Of a stretch of 12,187 bases of DNA, positions 7,155 through 12,187 are shown one piece after another. A model generated the notes under the pieces. That model searched no databases. It was not told the DNA's origin and saw nothing but the letters and a program-made list of their open reading frames with translations. The number at the start of each line of letters is the position of its first letter. The stretch's first letter is position 1. The DNA comes from CAYNFP01 sp964492595 (GTDB taxonomy: Bacteria > Bacillota_I > Bacilli_A > RF39 > UBA660): NCBI GenBank assembly GCA_964492595.1, contig CAZBKY010000021.1:1-12187 (forward strand). Reading direction: 5' to 3'. The translations under genes were made by a program, and so were the position numbers.

Positions 7155-8060
7155 TTATCTAACAGCATTTTTAATATGACTAATAACTTCTATATTTTGA
7201 ATAGGATTTCCTGAAACATCCAAATTATCAAAAGATTGAAAAGATTCTAATGGACTTATATCAGTAATATTATTATTATTCAAATACAGTTCTTTTATTG
7301 ATTTAATATTTTTTAATGGTAAAACATCTCTTATTCCATTTTCATATAAAGATAAATATTTTAATTTTGTCAAATTTGAAAGAGGGTTAATATCCATTAC
7401 TTTATTATATGTTAAATCTATTTCTTCAATATTGGTTAAATCTTTTAATAATGTTATATCCACTATTTTATTAGAATTAAATGAAACATTCTTTAAAGCT
7501 GTTAAATTTTGAATACCATTCAAATCTACTATCTCATTAGAACCTAAATCCAAGTATAATAACTTATTATATCCCTCTAAAAATGTTATATTATCGATTT
7601 TATTTTGATCCAGTGAAAGATTAAATATTTTATTTTTATTTGGAATAGTATTAAAATCAATTTCCGGTTGTAAATAAGCATGTATTCTCGTTATGTTAGG
7701 AAAATTATTTAAATCTTCAAGGGTTTTCATTGTTCCATATTCTGTATATTTTACTCCCTCATGTTCAAATGTATCATAACCAAATAAAATGATAGTTTCA
7801 AAATCTTTTCCCCTACTAGAGAAAGACATAAGGCGATTAGCTGCAATTAAAATGCCTGTGTATTTCTCTAAATCTGAGGGATATATTTTGTCTTTATCGA
7901 GTGTTTTTGTAATCATTTGCTCAAAAACTGGGTCTTTAAATGCAATTGGATTCTCATTTTTATTAACGTTGCTGCCACACCCCTTGAGTAATAAAAATAA
8001 GATTATTATTACTGAAATAACAATTAATGCTATTTTTAGAAATTTATTTTTATTTTCCAT
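7155..8060 (-). CDS. Leucine-rich repeat lipoprotein
   Basis: A 301-residue exported protein. Residues 7-27 form a hydrophobic segment ending in LLLKGC, and Cys28 is a likely lipidation site, although lysine at -2 is not typical of a lipobox; failing cleavage, the segment would be a membrane anchor. A linker with a DPVFEQMITKTL block (43-54), as found at the start of internalin-like LRR regions, is followed at 145-298 by seven consecutive 22-residue repeats of SDS22/internalin type (L..L.L..N.I.DI.PL..LT.). The protein ends eight bases after the last repeat's worth of residues, with no C-terminal cap or cell-wall anchor domain. It probably sits on the outer face of the membrane and binds protein or polysaccharide partners. 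AAAGGAGAG five bases before the ATG is a strong ribosome binding site. Confidence 0.87.
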   Translation of the reverse strand: MENKNKFLKIALIVISVIIILFLLLKGCGSNVNKNENPIAFKDPVFEQMITKTLDKDKIYPSDLEKYTGILIAANRLMSFSSRGKDFETIILFGYDTFEHEGVKYTEYGTMKTLEDLNNFPNITRIHAYLQPEIDFNTIPNKNKIFNLSLDQNKIDNITFLEGYNKLLYLDLGSNEIVDLNGIQNLTALKNVSFNSNKIVDITLLKDLTNIEEIDLTYNKVMDINPLSNLTKLKYLSLYENGIRDVLPLKNIKSIKELYLNNNNITDISPLESFQSFDNLDVSGNPIQNIEVISHIKNAVR

Positions 8061-8083
8061 AAACTCTCCTTTTAACTAATATC

Positions 8084-8113
8084 ATTATATTGTATTATAG
8101 TGTAAAAAGTCTA
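8084..8113 (-). promoter_or_regulatory. Candidate promoter of the LRR lipoprotein gene
   Basis: On the minus strand TAGACT (8108-8113) and TATAAT (8084-8089) are 18 bp apart, in the gap behind the endolysin gene. A second TATAAT (8094-8099) lacks a partner. A start near 8077 leaves a short leader containing AAAGGAGAG. Confidence 0.4.
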
Positions 8114-8203
8114 TATAATTCGAATTTAAACAAAGAAAAATTAAAAAATAGATATCTCATTTCATTTTTGACCAATTACTTTTTATTGAAAATTTATAAA
8201 CTA

Positions 8204-9046
8204 TTAAATTAGAGAAATCCTATAATCTCCATCTATAATTGAATTTCCAATTGCTTGATTATTTGTTCTATTTAAATATGGAAGTGGATTTACTTTTTCT
8301 CCATTAATTCTTAATTCAAAATGCAAATGCACTCCAGTAGCATTTCCTGTACTTCCCATCTTTGCTAGTGTCTGGCCTTGTTTAACTTTGTTTCCTACTT
8401 TAACTTTTGTACTGTCTTTTAATAAATGTGCATAAAAAGTTTCTTTACCATTTCCGTGATTGATTTTTATATAATATCCATATGAACTGCTATAATTTAC
8501 AGAACTTATTGTTCCCTCTTCTGAAGCAATAACAATATGATTGATTCCATCATATGGAAGTGCTTTATTTTGAACTAAATTACTATCCCATCTTTCTTTA
8601 GAGCAATGGCCAAAATCTATTCCATAATGCACTCCCAAACTTCTCTTACCATAAGGACTTGTTATTTGTATATAATTGATAGGACAAATAAATCTCATAG
8701 TGTCATTACTCATTAACTTAGGTAGTGTTTTAGATCCTATAATGCCATCTGCAGTCAGTCCATTATTCTTTTGAAATACCTTAATAGCATTTATAGTATT
8801 ATTCCCCGCTAGCCCGTCTATAATTAATTTTAATCCCGTAGATTTATTTAGTAAAGTTTGTATGTTTTTCCAAACTTCTACACTTTTAGCTTCTGTATTT
8901 TTCCCAAATATACCATCAACAAGTAATCCATAGTCTTTTTGAAATGCTTTTGTTGCATTTTTTGAATTGGGACCGAAAATACCATCCAGTTTATCTTTAT
9001 AATAATTTAAATATTTTAAATTTTTTTGTTTTTGAAGATTTGTCAT
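8204..9046 (-). CDS. Phage-type endolysin: two peptidoglycan-binding repeats plus M23 peptidase
   Basis: A 280-residue protein. Two PG_binding_1-type units (about residues 4-58 and 62-112, each with DG.xG..T..A.K.FQ...GL..DGI.G) precede an M23/LytM zinc peptidase domain. The zinc ligands are in HYGIDFG (His140, Asp144) and HLHFE (His242), and YAH gives His207. It should cut peptide cross-links of peptidoglycan. There is no signal peptide, as in endolysins that need a holin or lysis to reach the wall. The ATG at 9046 is chosen because AGAGGTGAT lies just upstream; a longer frame from a TTG at 9085 has no ribosome binding site. No holin, tail or other phage gene is adjacent, so it is an orphan or a prophage relic that has kept its active-site residues. 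Confidence 0.88.
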   Translation of the reverse strand: MTNLQKQKNLKYLNYYKDKLDGIFGPNSKNATKAFQKDYGLLVDGIFGKNTEAKSVEVWKNIQTLLNKSTGLKLIIDGLAGNNTINAIKVFQKNNGLTADGIIGSKTLPKLMSNDTMRFICPINYIQITSPYGKRSLGVHYGIDFGHCSKERWDSNLVQNKALPYDGINHIVIASEEGTISSVNYSSSYGYYIKINHGNGKETFYAHLLKDSTKVKVGNKVKQGQTLAKMGSTGNATGVHLHFELRINGEKVNPLPYLNRTNNQAIGNSIIDGDYRISLI

Positions 9047-9130
9047 CTTGCATATCACCTCTATTTTATTATATAAATTTTTCAACTAACTGATTATAAT
9101 ACATTACTTATAATTTTTTAATATAGTAGT

Positions 9131-9387
9131 ATTGAATTCATTCCATTTTCATTATTTTTTTGTAGTCAATAGTTTGATATATTTTTCAATGTGTTTCCAA
9201 AATAAAAAGTCTGTGAATTTTACAAACTTTTATACTTATTTGAAGTGGTCTGGATTTATGATACATTATAATACAAATTTAATACATTTTTAATACATTT
9301 TCTTATTACACCAGTACATATACATTGCTTTTATACATATTATTGTATTTAGTAAAATACTTGCTTTTTATAGTAATGAATTCAATT
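9131..9387. repeat. 12-bp inverted repeat pair enclosing 233 bp
   Basis: ATTGAATTCATT at 9131-9142 and its exact reverse complement AATGAATTCAAT at 9376-9387. Both arms contain GAATTC, so part of the match is self-complementary, and homology does not extend beyond the 12 bp. The TAATACA array lies between the arms. They may be ends of a small element, paired protein sites, or chance in AT-rich DNA. Confidence 0.5.
9259..9301. repeat. Tandem iteron-like array, unit TAATACATTTT
   Basis: Two perfect adjacent copies of an 11-bp unit TAATACATTTT (9280-9290, 9291-9301) are preceded by a variant TAATACAAATT (9269-9279) and a 10-bp variant TGATACATTA (9259-9268). The period of about one helical turn puts every unit on the same DNA face. 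Further ATACA motifs follow, including an inverted pair ATACA-N6-TGTAT near 9332-9347. This resembles iterons of a replication origin or a multi-site operator. No replication gene is in the window. Confidence 0.6.
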
Positions 9388-9389
9388 GT

Positions 9390-9430
9390 AAAAAATAAAA
9401 AAGCCCATAAACACTAGGTTTAAATGAGCT
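9390..9430 (-). terminator. Strong minus-strand terminator
   Basis: On the minus strand AGCTCAT-TT-AAAC pairs with GTTT-ATGGGCT (one G-U pair, a 2-nt bulge) around a 5-nt loop CTAGT. A T-tract of six T, an A and six T follows. Only the minus orientation has a T-tract, and the G-U pair would be an A-C mismatch on the plus strand, so the transcribed strand is minus. Confidence 0.75.
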
Positions 9431-9517
9431 GTAAAAATTCACTATGGAGCGTTTGGATAGGTTATCTCAAAAAAATACCTATTTAAACACTAATATTAAG
9501 TGATAAGATTAACTTAC
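9390..9517 (-). ncRNA. Candidate ~130-nt small RNA
   Basis: Predicted from its ends: an extended -10 promoter at 9524-9534 and a strong terminator at 9390-9430, about 130 nt apart. The RNA would contain a small hairpin (CACT / AGTG arms, near 9486-9503), a second hairpin with ATAGGT / ACCTAT arms (near 9454-9485), then the terminator. No open frame of useful length with a ribosome binding site lies within it on this strand. It matches no RNA family I recognise. In an element with a mobilisation gene, a copy-control or antitoxin antisense RNA is possible, as is a regulatory leader fragment. Transcription is inferred, not shown. Confidence 0.4.
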
Positions 9518-9523
9518 AAATAG

Positions 9524-9534
9524 ATTATACCACA
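9524..9534 (-). promoter_or_regulatory. Extended -10 promoter of the candidate small RNA
   Basis: The minus strand reads TGTGGTATAAT: a perfect TATAAT (9524-9529) with TGG immediately before it. No good -35 is found 16-18 bp upstream, as is common where the TGn element is strong. Predicted start is near 9517. Confidence 0.45.
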
Positions 9535-9553
9535 TATTTTTGAAAATTGATAT

Positions 9554-9669
9554 TTTTTTATTTGTTTGCATGAACCCAGTAATATGATTAATACGGCTTA
9601 CAAACAGCTTGACTAAAAAGCCGTTTGCCAATAAGCCTATCATATCACTGCCTACAAACAAATAAAAAA
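9554..9669. repeat. 116-bp interrupted palindrome with three nested stems
   Basis: The outer arms are a perfect 15-bp inverted repeat (9554-9568 / 9655-9669, TTTTTTATTTGTTTG). The middle arms match at 11 of 12 bp (9577-9588 / 9639-9650), and the single mismatch would be a G-U pair in minus-strand RNA. The inner arms ACGGCTT / AAGCCGT (9593-9599 / 9618-9624) match perfectly. About 33 pairs form in all, with small internal loops. Its right end shares six A's with the terminator hairpin at 9664-9692, so the two structures compete. A single-strand replication origin, transfer origin, small inverted-repeat transposon relic or regulatory RNA hairpin would all be compatible. Confidence 0.7.
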
Positions 9670-9692
9670 GCTTTAAACATAAAAGCTTTTTT
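9664..9692. terminator. Perfect bidirectional terminator downstream of the membrane protein gene
   Basis: An 11-bp perfect stem AAAAAAGCTTT (9664-9674) / AAAGCTTTTTT (9682-9692) encloses a 7-nt loop. Both strands end in six T's. It lies 53 bp beyond the stop codon of the 386-residue membrane protein gene. Confidence 0.75.
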
Positions 9693-9744
9693 AACATTTA
9701 AAATATTTCAAGCAGTTTTTATATTCTATAATTTTTGTGCCTTG

Positions 9745-10905
9745 TTATTGTTTTATATATATTCCATCGCCATTATTATAGCATTCCATTGTTACGCCAC
9801 CATATTGGTATGGATCACAATCCCTATCGACAACCCCATCACCATAAATAAGAGTATTCTTATTTTTGATCGTTAATTCAGAGAATACTTCTTGGCCTTT
9901 TATTATAACATAGATCTTGTTGCCTCTTATTTTATATTCATATTTTCCATCAAGATAACCACTTGTTGCCCCACTACCATAAGCCAGACCATCCTTAAAT
10001 GTTATTTCAACTGGAACGAAATTACCAGTATAGCCACCACGTTGTTGAACAAAAACTCCTTCTATGTGAGTAGTGCCAGTAAATGTTCCAACTATCCCCC
10101 AAGTTACTAATGCACCAAAGGAAATGGCTACTGTCCAAAATACCTTGGGTTTTTCTTGTTTTGTTTTCTTGATATAATCAATACCTTTATCTATGTATGG
10201 CTTGATTTTCTCTGGTATTATGCTTGTTTTCTGATTTGAAGAAATGCTATTTGTTATTTTTTTGTTTTCATCTTTTCCTTCAATTAAGTCACACAATTTA
10301 CTTTTTAATTCTGCAATCCTTTTTCTATTTGAAACTTTACCTTTCTTTTTAATTAATATAGGATATAAGACTATGAAAATAATAATTAAAAACCAAAATA
10401 ATACACTTAAACTATCTGCAAGTGAAATACTAACATAATACTCAACATAATTATAAATACTATTCATAATAATAGTAATGAATATTAAAATTATTACAAG
10501 TAAAAGAAATAGCAAAAATCTACCCATATTTTTTTTAAATGTATTTTTGATTTTGATTACTTCAACTAAAAAATCATCATTATCTTTAATTCTATTATAA
10601 TTTTCAAGTTCTGTTAGGATAGTATTAATTATTCTTTTTACAACTTTTTTATCTTTTGTAAATATAAATCCTTTAGTTTTAGAAGTTATTTCAATTTTTG
10701 TGCATCCATTTTCTACTTCTTCGACTTTAATATTTATCTTTAATTTTTTAGGTTTGTCCCCTACTAAATGAAAAGTATTACTTTTCTCATCAAACTCTAA
10801 TAAAGTAAGAGGTTTTATTTTGTCATATTTTGTTAACTTCCTTAGTAGCTCAATAACATCTCCAACTTTATAGGGTAATTTTATGATTTCTCCATAATCA
10901 TTCAT
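9745..10905 (-). CDS. Unrecognised three-TM membrane protein with extracytoplasmic beta domain
   Basis: A 386-residue protein with no family I recognise. Residues 1-105 form a soluble domain (charged, alternating strands, then a helix) that faintly resembles small START/SRPBCC-like domains. TM1 spans about 129-147 and TM2 about 167-185, followed by a basic cytoplasmic region at 186-250. TM3 spans about 255-276, followed by a 110-residue glycine- and tyrosine-rich C-terminal domain. Its strand pattern GKYEYKIRGNKIYVII (320-335) recalls lipocalin-like stress domains, and two cysteines (363, 375) could form a disulfide outside the cell. The ATG at 10905 is chosen because AAAGGAG lies nine bases upstream; a TTG at 10923 overlaps that site. 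It lies between the relaxase gene and a strong terminator, so it is likely cargo or an accessory gene of the same element. Confidence 0.8.
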   Translation of the reverse strand: MNDYGEIIKLPYKVGDVIELLRKLTKYDKIKPLTLLEFDEKSNTFHLVGDKPKKLKINIKVEEVENGCTKIEITSKTKGFIFTKDKKVVKRIINTILTELENYNRIKDNDDFLVEVIKIKNTFKKNMGRFLLFLLLVIILIFITIIMNSIYNYVEYYVSISLADSLSVLFWFLIIIFIVLYPILIKKKGKVSNRKRIAELKSKLCDLIEGKDENKKITNSISSNQKTSIIPEKIKPYIDKGIDYIKKTKQEKPKVFWTVAISFGALVTWGIVGTFTGTTHIEGVFVQQRGGYTGNFVPVEITFKDGLAYGSGATSGYLDGKYEYKIRGNKIYVIIKGQEVFSELTIKNKNTLIYGDGVVDRDCDPYQYGGVTMECYNNGDGIYIKQ

Positions 10906-10955
10906 TAAATATACTCCTTTCAAAAATTATGATTAACAAGATGTATTCTAATATA

Positions 10956-10961
10956 ATTATA
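10956..10961 (-). promoter_or_regulatory. Candidate -10 box for the membrane protein gene
   Basis: A perfect TATAAT on the minus strand would start transcription near 10949, giving a leader of about 44 nt. The best -35 (TTGTTT, 10977-10982) is only 15 bp away, so the promoter is uncertain. The gene could also be reached by read-through from the relaxase gene, after which no terminator is seen. Confidence 0.35.
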
Positions 10962-11000
10962 CTACTTAATCATTAAAAACAACATAAATTTTGTTATAAT

Positions 11001-11020
11001 TTGACAATAATCGCTATCAA
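11001..11020. promoter_or_regulatory. Inverted repeat, possible operator
   Basis: TTGACA-N8-TATCAA is a 20-bp dyad with 5 of 6 arm bases matching. It lies between the relaxase stop codon and the promoter region of the membrane protein gene. The spacing suits a dimeric DNA-binding protein. An overlapping half-dyad TTGTTA (10991-10996) sits beside it. No regulator gene is visible. Confidence 0.3.
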
Positions 11021-11041
11021 TATAGTATTCATATAAATTAA

Positions 11042-12187
11042 TTATAATTCAAAATTGTCTTTTTCTATACTTTTTATATCATCTTCATCCAATATGTTTT
11101 TGTTATATAAATCATCTACAACCTTTTTATACATTGGTTCTTTCTTTCCCCAACCAAATAGTTTTTCCTGTAAAAACTTCACTAATTTTTTGAACTTATC
11201 TTTAAAATATCTTACCGTTTGCATTAAACTAAAGTTTTCTTCTTCTAATTCTTCAATTCTACTTGATTGTTCTTCAACTTTTTTAGATAAGGTTTTATTT
11301 CTAATTGATAGAGCAGTATTATTTTCTGCATAAAATTTTATAGTTTCTTTATCTTTATCCAATTGTTCTTTAACATTATCAATATTTACTGATAATAAGT
11401 TCATTTCTTGAAAATCTTTATTGGTTATCTTAACATCATCAATGTACTTTTCTAATTTAGTTTTATCTTCTTCATTTAACAAATATGTACTTTTAATTAA
11501 TTTGAATTGTTTTAGATTATTGACTATATTATAAACCTCGTTTGAAGAAGTATCTAATTCTTTTGATTTATTATCGGCTTGTTCCAACTTAGTTTTATTC
11601 TTCTCTAATTGATCTTTCATTTCTTGGTAACCATCCATATCTTTAGAATTAATATCTTTATTTCTACCTTTTAACTTTTCCTTTAAGACATCATCTAACC
11701 CATACTCGTTGTTAAATGATTCAATACATAATTCTCTCATCTTATCTTGTATCGCTTTTAGTGAGTCTTTGGTGAAGATTGCTGTTTTACCAACTTGTTT
11801 ACTCATACCATTTTTATTACCTTCTTTAATTGGAACTCCAACAATGTGCATGTGAGGACTTGTTTCATCATAGTGAATAATCGCACTTGTTATTTTAAAT
11901 GAAGGAACTACATTTTCTAAATCTTCAACTTGTTTTTTATAAACATTAGTCATTTTTCTTTTATAGTAATCATCTTTTGTATCCCAATATTTTTTATCTC
12001 CAAGTTCAATGATTACTTCACAAGCCAAATCATTTTTAGCATTATTAGAAATGTGAGTAAAATAATCGTTTATCTTTCTATCATCTCTAACTTGTTTTTC
12101 GTTATATTCGATTCTTGCTTTTTCAAATTCTTTTTTATATAATTCTTTAACATCATCAACAATACTAGAACTACCTTTTATGATAAC
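11042..12187 (-). CDS. MobV/Pre-family relaxase, N-terminus beyond the window
   Basis: The frame stays open to the right edge; 381 C-terminal residues are visible and a TTG at 12028 is an internal leucine codon, not the start. Visible residues 28-46 carry the MobV block YN.KQ..DDRKI.DYF.HI. Residues 105-114 carry the metal-binding motif HYDETSPHMH (11846-11875), and VPIKEG..GMSKQ follows. MobV relaxases nick plasmid DNA at the transfer origin and stay bound to the 5' end during conjugative mobilisation; the family is also called Pre, plasmid recombination enzyme. From about residue 180 the protein is rich in Lys, Glu, Asn and Leu with long coiled-coil-like helices (notably 260-320), the usual C-terminal half. 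Perhaps 40-60 residues are missing at the N-terminus. It marks the right part as a mobilisable plasmid or integrated element. Confidence 0.92.
   Translation of the reverse strand, partial: VIIKGSSSIVDDVKELYKKEFEKARIEYNEKQVRDDRKINDYFTHISNNAKNDLACEVIIELGDKKYWDTKDDYYKRKMTNVYKKQVEDLENVVPSFKITSAIIHYDETSPHMHIVGVPIKEGNKNGMSKQVGKTAIFTKDSLKAIQDKMRELCIESFNNEYGLDDVLKEKLKGRNKDINSKDMDGYQEMKDQLEKNKTKLEQADNKSKELDTSSNEVYNIVNNLKQFKLIKSTYLLNEEDKTKLEKYIDDVKITNKDFQEMNLLSVNIDNVKEQLDKDKETIKFYAENNTALSIRNKTLSKKVEEQSSRIEELEEENFSLMQTVRYFKDKFKKLVKFLQEKLFGWGKKEPMYKKVVDDLYNKNILDEDDIKSIEKDNFEL

Larger units (their letters stand above)
9047..9744. other. 698-bp non-coding, highly structured accessory region
   Basis: No convincing protein gene lies between the endolysin and the membrane protein gene. 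The stretch holds an inverted repeat pair, a tandem array of TAATACA units, a strong minus-strand terminator behind a candidate small RNA, a large interrupted palindrome and a second terminator; each is listed separately. Frames of up to about 60 codons occur but run through the hairpins. The density of repeats and hairpins next to a relaxase gene resembles a plasmid or mobilisable-element control region; that reading is inference. Confidence 0.6.

Noticed and set aside
9047..9085. TTG start adding 13 residues to the endolysin
   Set aside because: No ribosome binding site before it, while AGAGGTGAT sits correctly before the ATG at 9046.
9425..9500. Two plus-strand peptides of 20 and 19 codons (starts at 9425 and 9444) as possible type I toxins opposite the candidate RNA
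   Set aside because: Neither has the hydrophobic segment typical of such toxins, and ribosome binding sites are weak.
9509..9697. 62-codon minus-strand open frame
   Set aside because: It starts inside a perfect terminator hairpin without a ribosome binding site and runs through the large palindrome. An inner ATG giving 44 codons has only a poor AGG. The protein resembles nothing I know, so the DNA structure explains the frame better.
10906..10923. TTG start adding 6 residues to the membrane protein
   Set aside because: This TTG overlaps the AAAGGAG ribosome binding site that serves the ATG at 10905.
11001..11030. Perfect TTGACA on the plus strand as an antisense promoter into the relaxase gene
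   Set aside because: No acceptable -10 at 16-18 bp (TAGTAT or worse); the bases are better explained as one arm of a dyad.
12026..12028. TTG as the start of the relaxase
   Set aside because: The frame remains open to the window edge and the upstream residues match the conserved MobV N-terminal block.
1..12187. CRISPR arrays, rRNA, riboswitches and complete insertion sequences
   Set aside because: No spaced repeat array, no rRNA-like sequence, no recognisable riboswitch leader and no transposase gene were seen on either strand.

Overview
The window is very AT-rich DNA with strong AGGAGG-type ribosome binding sites, TGn extended -10 promoters and tightly packed operons. The protein families (DUF368, SpoVB/YtgP-type flippase, LRR lipoprotein, M23 endolysin with peptidoglycan-binding repeats, MobV relaxase) point to a low-GC Gram-positive anaerobe of the Clostridia/Tissierellia type. 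That is inferred from gene content and base composition; the species cannot be named from the sequence alone.

Left part (1-8.1 kb) looks like ordinary chromosome with a cell-envelope theme. A tRNA-Gly(GCC) lies on the minus strand behind its own promoter. Upstream of it on the same strand is a three-gene operon whose genes overlap by ATGA: PAP2 phosphatase, patatin-like lipase and DUF368 membrane protein. PAP2 enzymes can make undecaprenyl phosphate from its pyrophosphate, and DUF368 proteins are undecaprenyl phosphate translocases, so the operon plausibly handles lipid-carrier recycling and lipid turnover. Divergent from it is a CysK-like PLP enzyme. Next come a minus-strand pair (sugar-transfer-associated ATP-grasp, then a small PPOX-fold flavoprotein-like gene) and a divergent plus-strand MurJ/SpoVB-family flippase. 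A bidirectional terminator at the end of the flippase gene separates it from a convergent LRR lipoprotein gene with seven 22-residue repeats.

The right part (8.2-12.2 kb) looks accessory. It holds an orphan phage-type endolysin (two peptidoglycan-binding repeats plus M23 peptidase, no signal peptide). Then comes a 0.7-kb stretch without a convincing protein gene, an unrecognised three-TM membrane protein, and a MobV/Pre mobilisation relaxase that runs off the right edge. All are on the minus strand.

The non-coding stretch 9047-9744 is the most structured part of the window. It contains a 12-bp inverted repeat enclosing a helically phased tandem array of TAATACA units. It also contains a candidate ~130-nt minus-strand RNA with an extended -10 promoter and a strong terminator, a 116-bp multi-arm palindrome, and a second perfect terminator hairpin that shares bases with the palindrome. 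Together with the relaxase gene this suggests the control or transfer region of a mobilisable element or integrated plasmid. No replication protein, integrase or proven attachment site is visible, so the element's limits and nature remain open.
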